This document shows positions 1 through 6,938 of a DNA stretch of 19,638 nt, piece after piece. Position numbers and translations under genes: made by a program. The stretch comes from JBOFLG01 sp051657745 (GTDB lineage: Bacteria; Actinomycetota; Actinomycetes; Actinomycetales; Dermatophilaceae), in the NCBI GenBank assembly GCA_051657745.1, contig JBOFLG010000259.1, forward strand, positions 1-19,638. Reading direction: 5' to 3'. Under the pieces are notes generated by a model, which saw only the letters and a program-made list of their open reading frames with translations, ran no database searches and was not told where the DNA came from. Positions within the stretch are counted from its first letter, which is position 1. Every line of letters starts with the position of its first letter.

Positions 1-913
1 GGTCCGTGACAGCCACCTCGACGGTGTCGCCGACCCGGCGCGCGCCGATGCCGACGTGGGTGTGCCCGTCGCTGTAGTTGACTGCGTTCGTCAGCAGGTT
101 GGCGATCGCCGTGGCGAGGAGCTCGCCATCCCCGAACACCGCGAGCTCGCCCTCGGCGGCCATGCCGACCTCGATGCCCCGGGCCTGCGCTGCGATGGCG
201 ACCCGGTCGACCGCTTCGGTGACGACCGCCCCGATGTCGACCCGCCGCGGTTCGTGCAAAGTGTCGGCGACCTGCAACCGGGACAGGTCAACGATCTCCT
301 GCACGAGCCGCCCCAGGCGAGTCGATTCGACTTGAATGCGCTGCGCGAACCGGGCGACCGCTTCCGGATCGTCCTTGGCGTCGAGAACCGCCTCGGCCAA
401 CAGGGAGATCCCCCCCACTGGTGTCTTGAGTTCATGACTGACGTTGGCCACGAAGTCCCGCCGAACCTCCTCGACCCGCCGCGCCTGGGTCTGGTCCTCA
501 GCAAGCACCAGCACATGCGACTCCCCCAGTGGTGCGACGCGCACCCTCATCACCGCGGAGGCTCCCGCAGCGGGGCCGCGGGCAAGGTCCAACTCGACCT
601 CGCGGATGACGCCGTCACGCCGCACCTGGCGGGCCAGGTGGCGCAGCTCGTGGTGCACCAGCTCACCGTGCCGCACCATGCCGTAACTAACCGCCGACGC
701 CGAGGTATTGACCACGATGTCGGATGAGTCGAGCACGACCGCAATCGACCGCAGCACCGCTAGCACGTCACCGATACCCCGGGGCAGGGGCACCTCCTCG
801 GGCGTAAGGTCGCTGCCCGAGCCCGACTCGAACCATCGACCAGCAAGCACCGCTACCGCGCCGATGATCAGGCCGACCGCACCGCCGAGCGTCGCCGAGA
901 GCACCGGGTCCAC
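1..913 (-). CDS. senX3: SenX3-type sensor histidine kinase (3' end cut by window edge)
   Basis: Sensor kinase of the actinobacterial phosphate-limitation two-component system, expected to phosphorylate a RegX3/PhoP-type regulator. About 304 residues are visible. One hydrophobic segment lies at about residues 4-26, and a PAS-like region follows at about 45-140. The H-box RDFVANVSHELKTPVGG has its phospho-acceptor His at about 160, and the N-box reads LLTNAVNYS at about 273-281. The rest of the ATPase domain (G boxes) lies beyond the window. The start is GTG at 911-913: no ribosome binding site is visible, but TACGCT sits 6 nt upstream, which fits a leaderless mRNA. It is divergent from phoU, and the PHO-box-like repeat between them supports the phosphate role. 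The family call is firm; the senX3 name (rather than phoR) rests on the neighbouring phoU and gpm. Confidence 0.9.
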   Translation of the reverse strand, partial: MDPVLSATLGGAVGLIIGAVAVLAGRWFESGSGSDLTPEEVPLPRGIGDVLAVLRSIAVVLDSSDIVVNTSASAVSYGMVRHGELVHHELRHLARQVRRDGVIREVELDLARGPAAGASAVMRVRVAPLGESHVLVLAEDQTQARRVEEVRRDFVANVSHELKTPVGGISLLAEAVLDAKDDPEAVARFAQRIQVESTRLGRLVQEIVDLSRLQVADTLHEPRRVDIGAVVTEAVDRVAIAAQARGIEVGMAAEGELAVFGDGELLATAIANLLTNAVNYSDGHTHVGIGARRVGDTVEVAVTD

Positions 914-919
914 ACCATC

Positions 920-925
920 AGCGTA
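920..925 (-). promoter_or_regulatory. putative -10 hexamer of senX3
   Basis: On the minus strand the sequence reads TACGCT, then 6 nt, then the GTG start. The spacing puts the expected transcription start at or next to the start codon. No convincing -35 was identified. Confidence 0.4.
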
Positions 926-1028
926 CGGCCGGGCCGCGGTGCCATCCGCCCATGGCCCCCTGCATACCCACCACGCAGGGCGGGCGCCACACCGGCTGCC
1001 GGCTCGGGCGAACGCGACCATGGAGAAT

Positions 1029-1061
1029 GTTCACCTGAGAGGCGCCTACGGTTCACCGCCG
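1029..1061. promoter_or_regulatory. PHO-box-like direct repeat
   Basis: GTTCACC occurs at 1029-1035 and again at 1051-1057, exactly 22 bp apart, which is two 11-bp units. The unit between them (1040-1050, AGGCGCCTACG) is degenerate. GTTCACC-type 11-nt direct repeats are the known binding sites of actinobacterial PhoP/RegX3 regulators. The site lies between divergent senX3 and phoU, so it could serve either or both genes. Confidence 0.65.
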
Positions 1062-1135
1062 ACTGGGAGGGTGCCGCGGGCACAAGGTGCTCGTGCGCCC
1101 CCGGCTGACACCAACCCGTAAGGACCAGCGACGTG

Positions 1136-1831
1136 ATGCGCAAGGCCTACCACGACGAACTCGACCGTATCGCCGAGCGACTGGTCGACATGACTCGTTT
1201 CGCGGCATCGGCGATGAATCGAGCAACCACTGCGCTACTCACCGCTGACGTTCAACTCGCTGACGCCGTCATCGCCGACGACGCCGAACTTGACGCCCGC
1301 CGCGAGCAGCTCGACCTTCTGTCGTTCGACCTGCTCGCGCTCCAACAACCGGTCGCCACCGAATTGCGGGTCGTCGTGACCAGCATGCGAATGAGCAGCG
1401 ACATCGAGCGGATGGGTGACCTGGCCCGGCACATTGCGAAGGTGGCGCGGCTGCGCTATCCACAGTCGGCGGTGCCGACCCAGTTGCACCCGACGTTTCG
1501 TCGGATGGGGGACGTGGGCGAGCACCTCGTGCTCAAGGCTGGCGACGTGCTCGCTACCCAGGACGTCGATCGCGCCCGGGAGATCGAACGCGACGACGAC
1601 ACCATGGACGAACTGCACCGTGACCTCTACAGCGGTATTACCGAGTCCACCTGGGAGCACGGGTTGGAGGCCGCCGTCGATGCCACCCTCCTGGGCCGCT
1701 ACTACGAGCGGTTCGGCGACCACGCGGTGTCGGTCGCGAATCGGGTGATCTGGATCGTCACCGGCGAGTGGGGCGCAGAAGCGGATGACGAAATGCGTGA
1801 TAACGTTGTCACGGAACGCAACGGGGGCTAG
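1136..1831 (+). CDS. phoU: PhoU-family phosphate signalling regulator
   Basis: Cytoplasmic all-helical protein linking the Pst phosphate transporter to the SenX3/PhoR kinase, normally keeping the Pho response off when phosphate is plentiful. It has 231 residues, the usual family length, with two PhoU three-helix repeats. The N-terminus RKAYHDELDRIAERL is typical, and each repeat has a metal-binding-type acidic signature (SSDIERMGDLARHIA at about 87-101; GRYYERFGDHAVSVANR in the second half). AAGGA at 1120-1124 is the ribosome binding site. ATG 1136 is chosen because family members begin M-R-x-A-Y; GTG 1133, one codon upstream, is equally possible by spacing. It is divergent from senX3 across a PHO-box-like repeat, and an acquired-looking gene pair follows it. 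Confidence 0.95.
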   Translation: MRKAYHDELDRIAERLVDMTRFAASAMNRATTALLTADVQLADAVIADDAELDARREQLDLLSFDLLALQQPVATELRVVVTSMRMSSDIERMGDLARHIAKVARLRYPQSAVPTQLHPTFRRMGDVGEHLVLKAGDVLATQDVDRAREIERDDDTMDELHRDLYSGITESTWEHGLEAAVDATLLGRYYERFGDHAVSVANRVIWIVTGEWGAEADDEMRDNVVTERNGG

Positions 1832-1901
1832 CGCACGGGTAGTAGGCATCAAGCCTCCGAAACGCACGGGATGAGAACGATCCTATTTTGGAGGTTTTCA
1901 G

Positions 1902-3059
1902 ATGGGGAACAGGAAACAGGATGTAGCAACGCGTCAGATCACTGCCGTCAACAGGCATGATGACAATGTCGAAATCGACTGGACGTCGGGTGGCTCCACC
2001 CGTTTTCACTACCAGTGGCTCCGGGACAACTGCCGCTCACCCGAGCGCTTTGACACCGCTACTCGCGAGCGTAAGGCCCTTACCGAGGAAATTCCCTCCG
2101 ACCTGCGAGCACGTTCCGCCCAGATCGATAATGGTCAACTCCTCATCACCTGGTCGGACGGTGGCGGCGACAGCCGATTCGACCCCGACTGGTTGCACCG
2201 GAACTCGTACGACCCAGCCCCCGTTCCACCTGAACCGGCGCAGGAGACGTGGGGCGCCGAGTACGCGCAAGCCCTCGCCACTTTTTCCTATCGAGACGTC
2301 TTTGCCGACGACCTAGTGGCAGCCACGATGATCGGCGAGTTTGAGCGGCTGGGCCTAGTTCGACTTGCCGGAATGCCCGCAGTCGAAGGCGAGGTCGAGC
2401 GCTTCGCCGAACGGTTGGCTTACGTGCGCGAGATTGCGTTCGATCGAGTCGCGGACATTGCAGTGAGCGCCGACCCGTACACATTGGGCTTCACCAACGC
2501 CGCTCTGCCACTCCACTCGGACTGCTCCGGGTACTCCTGGCCGCCCAATGTGATGGTGTTCCACTGCTTGAAGAACGAGGTGGCTGGCGGAGCCTCGCAG
2601 TACGTCGATGGCGCGCGAGTAGTGGCCGAACTTGACCGTCATGAGCCAGACGCACTTCGCGTCCTCACGACCTTCGACGTCGAGTTTCGGCTTTGGTCGC
2701 GCCAGGCAGATACGCTATCGCGTTGCCCACCTATCACCCTCGACGCCTCGGGGCGCCTGGCAATTCTCCGATACGCGAACTGGACGGTGCAGCCGCTGGT
2801 CACCGTACCGTTCGACATGGTGCCGGCCTGGTACGACGCCTGGCGGTCCCTAGCCCGCCGCATCAACGCACCGGAGAACCGCGTAACCTACCGATGTCAA
2901 CCTGGCGAAGCGCTGCTGATCAACAACCACCGCGTCCTACATGGCCGCGACGCCTTCGACAATGGAGAAGGAGCGCGGCACTTCCAGCAGGTCTACATGG
3001 AGCTCGACGATCTTTCCGGGTTCCGCAGGATCGTTGAGAATCTGGGCGGCGCGCGGTGA
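1902..3059 (+). CDS. TauD / gamma-butyrobetaine-hydroxylase-like 2-oxoglutarate-Fe(II) oxygenase
   Basis: Non-heme iron oxygenase of 385 residues that should couple 2-oxoglutarate decarboxylation to hydroxylation of a small, possibly quaternary-ammonium, substrate. An N-terminal GBBH-like domain (about 12-105, with FHYQWLRDNC at 35-44) precedes the TauD double-stranded beta-helix. The iron ligands are visible as H205-x-D207 (LPLHSDCSG) and H347 (NNHRVLHGRDAF), with R359 as the likely 2-oxoglutarate-binding Arg. In characterised gamma-butyrobetaine and trimethyllysine hydroxylases the N-terminal domain binds zinc through several cysteines; only C44 remains here, so the zinc site looks lost. 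A strong GGAGG at 1890-1894, 7 nt before ATG, fixes the start. Its stop overlaps the transporter start by 4 nt. Codon use is visibly less GC3-rich than in flanking genes. The substrate is not determinable from sequence. Confidence 0.88.
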   Translation: MGNRKQDVATRQITAVNRHDDNVEIDWTSGGSTRFHYQWLRDNCRSPERFDTATRERKALTEEIPSDLRARSAQIDNGQLLITWSDGGGDSRFDPDWLHRNSYDPAPVPPEPAQETWGAEYAQALATFSYRDVFADDLVAATMIGEFERLGLVRLAGMPAVEGEVERFAERLAYVREIAFDRVADIAVSADPYTLGFTNAALPLHSDCSGYSWPPNVMVFHCLKNEVAGGASQYVDGARVVAELDRHEPDALRVLTTFDVEFRLWSRQADTLSRCPPITLDASGRLAILRYANWTVQPLVTVPFDMVPAWYDAWRSLARRINAPENRVTYRCQPGEALLINNHRVLHGRDAFDNGEGARHFQQVYMELDDLSGFRRIVENLGGAR

Positions 3060-4021
3060 CGGTTCGAGTTCCGGGTCGCCTTCTTGGCACCTCGGCGCTT
3101 TGCCTGCTCTTCGTGCTGCTATGGAGTTCTGGGTTCATCGGCGCCAAGGCGGGGCTCGACTATGCGGGCACTTTCACGGTGCTGTTCTGGAGATATCTTC
3201 TGGTGGTGGCCGTCTTGGCGGCGTTGGTGACGGTGTCACGGCAGTGGCAACGCCTTCCAGGACACGAGCTACGGCGGCACGCGGCAGTAGGCGCGCTCGC
3301 CCATGCCGTGTGGCTTGCCGCAGTTCTTGGTGCCATCGACCTCGGGCTGTCTGCGGGGCTTGCCGCGTTCATCACCGCACTACAGCCGATCCTGACCGGC
3401 GCGCTCTCCGCTCGCATGACGGGCGAACCGGTGGCCCGCCGGGAATGGGCGGGACTGCTCCTGGGGTTGCTTGCAGTTGCCGTGGTCATCGGGGACTCGG
3501 TCTCGGTAGGTGCTTCTCTGGTGGCGCACCTTCTTCCCTTCGTCGCGGTGGTGGGGATCACCGCGGCTTCGCTGATCGACCGGGGCTCGAATGTGCGCAC
3601 GGAAACTCCAACGCCGCTCCTGCTGGTGACGTTCTGGCACTGCGTGGCCTCGCTGGTCGTGCTGGCGCCGCTGGCCGTTGGACTCGAAGGACTGCAGGCC
3701 ACGTGGACAGGCGATCTCGTCTTCGCCGTCGTCTGGCTCGCTCTTGTCGTCTCGCTCGCCGCCTACGGACTGATGTTCCTCCTCCTTCGCAAGCTACCGG
3801 CGCCGCGCGTGGCCAGCCTCACCTACCTTTCTCCGCCAGTGACGATGGTGATGGCCTGGCTCGTCTTCGATGAAACTCTGACACTGGCGGGAGTTGTCGG
3901 ACTGGCAATCGCGGCGATCGCAGTCTGGCTGACCCTCAGCGCGCACCGGAAAGGTGCCGCGGTAGCCGCCGAGAAGGACCGCAGACCGTACAACACCGAA
4001 CCGGCCGACGGCCGCATCTGA
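3056..4021 (+). CDS. EamA/DMT-family inner-membrane transporter
   Basis: Ten-helix drug/metabolite transporter of 321 residues with two tandem EamA repeats. The first opens with LCLLFVLLWSSGFIGAKAGL at about 16-35, a typical family start; the second begins near residue 155 (LVAHLLPFVAVVGITAASL) and ends with PVTMVMAWLVFDETLTLAGV near 265-284, the usual EamA closing motif. The start is GTG inside the last codons of the oxygenase gene (GTGA overlap, 4 nt), so the two are almost certainly co-translated. By context it may import the oxygenase substrate or export its product; EamA members do either for amino acids and related metabolites. Specificity is unknown. Confidence 0.9.
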   Translation: MTVRVPGRLLGTSALCLLFVLLWSSGFIGAKAGLDYAGTFTVLFWRYLLVVAVLAALVTVSRQWQRLPGHELRRHAAVGALAHAVWLAAVLGAIDLGLSAGLAAFITALQPILTGALSARMTGEPVARREWAGLLLGLLAVAVVIGDSVSVGASLVAHLLPFVAVVGITAASLIDRGSNVRTETPTPLLLVTFWHCVASLVVLAPLAVGLEGLQATWTGDLVFAVVWLALVVSLAAYGLMFLLLRKLPAPRVASLTYLSPPVTMVMAWLVFDETLTLAGVVGLAIAAIAVWLTLSAHRKGAAVAAEKDRRPYNTEPADGRI

Positions 4022-4033
4022 CCTCTCGGGACC

Positions 4034-4240
4034 GTGGAGCCTTCATCCTCCTTCGCTCTGTGGTCGATGTACCGGGCGTACGGTCGTCGAGGGTTCGGTT
4101 CAGTACCGAATTCCTCGCCGATTGCTGAGCGTGCCGGCGGGCGGGACAAGGTGGTCGAGCACCTCGGATCGGCGCACATGGACGCCGAGCTTGCGGTGTT
4201 GATGGAGGCCGGTCGCCGAAAGGTCCGGCGTGCACGTCGT
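4034..4240 (+). pseudogene. decayed N-terminus of an IS1634-type transposase
   Basis: Read from 4121 to 4225, the frame gives IAERAGGRDKVVEHLGSAH followed by MDAELAVLMEAGRRKV. This matches from memory the conserved N-terminal block of actinobacterial IS1634-type transposases (a VEHLGSAH-x-DAEL core). The N-terminal part before it (4034-4120) is poorly recognisable, and similarity ends near 4240, well short of a transposase of several hundred residues. No DDE domain and no terminal inverted repeats were found nearby, so this is a dead fragment. It lies immediately downstream of the oxygenase-transporter pair. Confidence 0.6.
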
Positions 4241-4274
4241 GGCAGCCGAGGCGAGCGTCTTCCGGGACGACGAA

Positions 4275-5285
4275 CTACCGGGCTCGTCGGCGCCGTCGCT
4301 CGCTACGGCTCTGCGCCGACTCACCCTCCCCCGACCGAACCGGCTCCCGACGCGACACCCGAACCGACTCACCCTCCCCCGACCGAACCGGCTCCCGACG
4401 CGACACCCGAACCGACTCACCCTCCCCCGACCGGACCGGGTCGTGGCCCGCCGGCCGGGCTGCGCGGGCCACCCGAACGGTGACCGCGGCCGCGGTCACC
4501 AGTGCACCGATGGCTGTCACAAAACCAAGCATGGCCTGGTCTCGCACGGCGAGCACGACAACGCTCACCGACTCGGGCCGCGCCGCGGTGGCGAGCCCGG
4601 TGAGCATGGCCGGCTCGACCTGGGTTGCCAGGCCCAACCCCACAACGAGCGGGCCCACGACGCCGAGGCCGAATGCGGACCACCGCGCATACGCCAAGGT
4701 GGCCGCCAACGCCACCAGGCCCACGATGAGCAGCGCGATGGGCAGGACCTGCGGGCCGCGCTCGTTCAGGACCTGCTCGCCGTAGTTCTCGATCCCACCG
4801 GCCAGCACGAGTACCAGCCCGGGAAGCCCGCCGACGAACGCAACGAGCACGGACATCAGTGGGCCCGACTCGTCGCGGTCGGCGCCGCCGGGTCGGCGGC
4901 ATGCGCGTGCGGTCACGCCCCCGACCAGGAGAATGACGCCGATGGCCAGCACCTGCCCCCCGACCAGGGCCACCTCAGCCCCACGGCCGATGTCAGACGT
5001 GGGCGACCCGCCGGGGCCGCCCTGGGGAGACACGACGGCCACCGTTCCAACGACCAGGTTGCCGGCGGCGAGGATGAAGACCCCGGCAGAGGACCACGCA
5101 GTGGTGGCCATCGCTATCCCAAGAAACAGCGCACCGACCGATGCGACAAATGTGAGGGTGGCGCTGTCGGACCCGCCGACCCCAAGGTCGCCGACGATCA
5201 CCCGTCCGGCCGTCCAGAAGACCAGCGCGTAGCCGACGGCACACGCCGGTAAGGCGACAAGGACGCTGCCGAGGCGCGCGATCAC
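4275..5285 (-). CDS. multi-pass membrane protein with repeated arginine-rich tail
   Basis: Unrecognised integral membrane protein of 336 residues. About seven or eight hydrophobic segments can be seen, the first at about 6-28 and the last near 255-275. After the last segment comes a cytoplasmic-looking, highly basic tail in which a 16-residue unit (EPVRSGEGESVRVSRR) is repeated, encoded by the 48-bp tandem repeat at 4318-4437, and ending in SRSERRRRRAR. The GTG start has no ribosome binding site but has TACCGT 6 nt upstream, fitting leaderless expression. It sits between the transposase remnant and gpm on the minus strand. Third-position GC bias through the membrane part supports real coding; no function can be assigned. 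Confidence 0.72.
   Translation of the reverse strand: MIARLGSVLVALPACAVGYALVFWTAGRVIVGDLGVGGSDSATLTFVASVGALFLGIAMATTAWSSAGVFILAAGNLVVGTVAVVSPQGGPGGSPTSDIGRGAEVALVGGQVLAIGVILLVGGVTARACRRPGGADRDESGPLMSVLVAFVGGLPGLVLVLAGGIENYGEQVLNERGPQVLPIALLIVGLVALAATLAYARWSAFGLGVVGPLVVGLGLATQVEPAMLTGLATAARPESVSVVVLAVRDQAMLGFVTAIGALVTAAAVTVRVARAARPAGHDPVRSGEGESVRVSRREPVRSGEGESVRVSRREPVRSGEGESAQSRSERRRRRAR
4318..4437. repeat. 48-bp tandem repeat, about 2.5 copies
   Basis: Copies begin with GACTCACCCTCCCCCGACCG at 4318, 4366 and 4414; the third is partial and diverges after about 4433. The first two copies look identical. The period is a multiple of three and encodes 16 residues per copy in the tail of the minus-strand membrane protein, so copy-number change would lengthen or shorten the tail without a frameshift. 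Confidence 0.9.
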
Positions 5286-5291
5286 ACAAGA

Positions 5292-5297
5292 ACGGTA
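5292..5297 (-). promoter_or_regulatory. putative -10 hexamer of the 4275-5285 membrane protein gene
   Basis: The minus strand reads TACCGT, 6 nt, then GTG. With no Shine-Dalgarno this fits a leaderless transcript. Confidence 0.4.
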
Positions 5298-5489
5298 GCC
5301 GAGCGGCGAGCCACCGAAGAACGGGCCAAAGGTGCCGCGATCAGCAACCGCCTGGACGGCCGCGGGCCCAATGACGAGCAGGCCATGGCCCCGACGACGG
5401 AGAGCGACACGTGAGGGCGGTGAGGTGCTCGACGCCGAGGCTGCCTACGGCAGGCCAGCGAACGTCTGGGCCTACTTCAGTGCTCGGTC

Positions 5490-5510
5490 AGGCCGCGCGC
5501 CGGTCGGCCT
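5490..5510 (-). terminator. possible hairpin at the end of gpm
   Basis: AGGCCG (5490-5495) and CGGCCT (5505-5510) can pair with a 9-nt GC-rich loop, starting within the gpm stop codon. No U-tract follows, so it is a weak candidate. Confidence 0.25.
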
Positions 5511-6247
5511 CAGCGACCCTGCCCGGCAACCGCGGCGGCGGCAGCAGTTGCAGCGGCCGGATCGAGATACTCCCCGGGCGCGGTGGGCATGAAGTTATCG
5601 TCGAGCCGGTAGACCAACGGCATCCCGGTCGGGATGTTCACCTCGGCGATGTCGTCGTCGGAGATGCCATCGAGGTGCTTGACCAGGGCTCGCAGACTGT
5701 TTCCGTGAGCCGTGACCAGCACAGCGTGACCCTGCTCCAGGTCGGCACGGATGTCGTTCTGCCAGTAGGGCATCATCCGCGGGATGACGTCAGCGAGGCA
5801 CTCGGTGCGGGGCACCTCGACCCCGGTGTAGCGCGGGTCGGCGCCCTGGTCGTACTCGCTGCCGGGCTCGATCGGCGGCGGCGGGGTGTCGAAACTGCGC
5901 CGCCACAGCATGAACTGCTCGTCGCCGTAGCGTTCGCGAGTCGCCGACTTGTCGAGGCCCTGGAGCGCCCCGTAGTGCCGCTCGTTGAGCCGCCAACTGC
6001 GACGCACCGGGATCCAGTGCCGGTCGCACGCATCAAGCGCCAGGGTGGCGGTGGTGATCGCCCGGCGCAGGACCGAGGTATGAACGACATCCGGGAGAAT
6101 TCCCGCGTCGGCGAGCAACCGACCACCCCGGGTCGCCTCGACGCGGCCGGTATCAGTGAGGTCGACATCGACCCAGCCGGTGAACAGGTTGCGGCGGTTC
6201 CAGTCAGACTCGCCGTGACGCAACAGGATCAGCGTGTGGTCACCCAT
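5510..6247 (-). CDS. gpmA: 2,3-bisphosphoglycerate-dependent phosphoglycerate mutase
   Basis: Glycolytic/gluconeogenic cytosolic enzyme interconverting 3- and 2-phosphoglycerate through a phospho-histidine. It has 245 residues, the normal length for the dPGM family. The catalytic H11 lies in LLRHGESDWNRRNLFTGW, E89 in LNERHYGALQG, and the second catalytic H181 in VTAHGNSLRALVKHLDG. The C-terminus is alanine-rich. The ATG start has TAGGGT 8 nt upstream, and AGGGTGG could alternatively act as a weak ribosome binding site. In mycobacteria this gene is next to senX3; here the oxygenase cassette, a transposase remnant and a membrane protein lie between them. Confidence 0.96.
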   Translation of the reverse strand: MGDHTLILLRHGESDWNRRNLFTGWVDVDLTDTGRVEATRGGRLLADAGILPDVVHTSVLRRAITTATLALDACDRHWIPVRRSWRLNERHYGALQGLDKSATRERYGDEQFMLWRRSFDTPPPPIEPGSEYDQGADPRYTGVEVPRTECLADVIPRMMPYWQNDIRADLEQGHAVLVTAHGNSLRALVKHLDGISDDDIAEVNIPTGMPLVYRLDDNFMPTAPGEYLDPAAATAAAAAVAGQGR

Positions 6248-6255
6248 GGGCAGCC

Positions 6256-6261
6256 ACCCTA
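6256..6261 (-). promoter_or_regulatory. putative -10 hexamer of gpmA
   Basis: TAGGGT ends 8 nt before the ATG on the minus strand. TAGATA overlaps it just upstream (6259-6264) and is an alternative -10 giving a short leader. Confidence 0.3.
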
Positions 6262-6312
6262 TCTACGCTCGCGGTACCTTCCGAGGCCCCGCACTGTGGT
6301 GTCCAGCATCCG

Positions 6313-6342
6313 GCCGAGAGTTGAGTCGCCGAGAGTTGAGTC
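6313..6342. repeat. 15-bp perfect tandem duplication upstream of gpmA
   Basis: GCCGAGAGTTGAGTC is present at 6313-6327 and again at 6328-6342 with no change, in the 151-bp gap between gpmA and the YbjN-family gene. It lies about 65-95 bp upstream of the gpmA start, a position where a regulator could bind, though simple slippage is also possible. Confidence 0.85.
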
Positions 6343-6398
6343 CGGCCGAGACCCGACCACCGCGGCGTATCGAGCGGACGCGAGTCACCAGACCGGGA

Positions 6399-6938
6399 TC
6401 AGGATCGGGGATCAGGAGGCGGTGGGTCTCCGGGGCGGGCGAGCGTTCCCCGGAACCGTTCAAGGTTGCGCAGGCTCTCGCCGCGCGAGACCCGCCACGC
6501 CCATTCCTTGCGCATCGAGGTGACGAAACCCAGAAGGAGCAACTCGTCGAACGGATCGTCGGCGGCGCTGAGCACCACCCCGAGCAGTTGATCCAGTTGC
6601 TCGGCGTCGACCGCCCCCGCCGGCAGGCGGCCGGTGACATAGACGTCACCGCTTCGATCAACCCCGTAGGCACACCCCGGTAGTCGGAGATTGCGCCGGA
6701 GGAGGTACCGGTACACCTCGTCGTGGTTCTCGTCGGGGTTGCGGATGACGAACGCCGATACCGACAGCGCCCGGTCGGCACACACCAACGAGACCACCGT
6801 GGTGAGCTTCTTCTCTCCCGGTAGCGAGACGACGAATTCGCCCTGACGCGAACCGGGTTCCCAGGCCAGCCCGGCTGCCTCCAGATACCTGGTGACGACC
6901 GTGCCGAGCCGAGCAGGCTCGCCACCACCGGTGGTCAC
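6399..6938 (-). CDS. YbjN-family protein
   Basis: Cytosolic protein of 179 residues in the YbjN (type III secretion chaperone-like fold) family. Recognisable stretches are TRYLEAAGLAWEPGSRQGEF, VVSLPGEKKLTTVVSLVC, the core NPDENHDEVYRYLLRRNLRL, and GDVYVTGRLPAGAVDAEQLD. The start is the GTG whose bases overlap the mshA stop codon by 4 nt (GTGA), which indicates translational coupling to mshA; longer in-frame readings run back into mshA and are not used. Actinobacterial mshA is commonly followed by a gene of this family, but a biochemical role is not established. The C-terminal tail is proline-rich (RPGDPPPPDPRS). Confidence 0.9.
   Translation of the reverse strand: MTTGGGEPARLGTVVTRYLEAAGLAWEPGSRQGEFVVSLPGEKKLTTVVSLVCADRALSVSAFVIRNPDENHDEVYRYLLRRNLRLPGCAYGVDRSGDVYVTGRLPAGAVDAEQLDQLLGVVLSAADDPFDELLLLGFVTSMRKEWAWRVSRGESLRNLERFRGTLARPGDPPPPDPRS

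Noticed and set aside
5259..5412. An open plus-strand stretch ending TTESDT-stop at about 5411, reading ERRATEERAKGAAISNRLDG.
   Set aside because: It looks protein-like but has no start or ribosome binding site, overlaps the 5' part of the minus-strand membrane gene, and matches no family I recognise.
5630..5650. A GTTCACC heptamer inside gpmA.
   Set aside because: Single copy within coding sequence with no 11-bp-phased partner; chance match to the PHO unit.
5411..6523. A 370-codon open plus-strand frame.
   Set aside because: Antisense to gpmA and the following gap; no domain resemblance.
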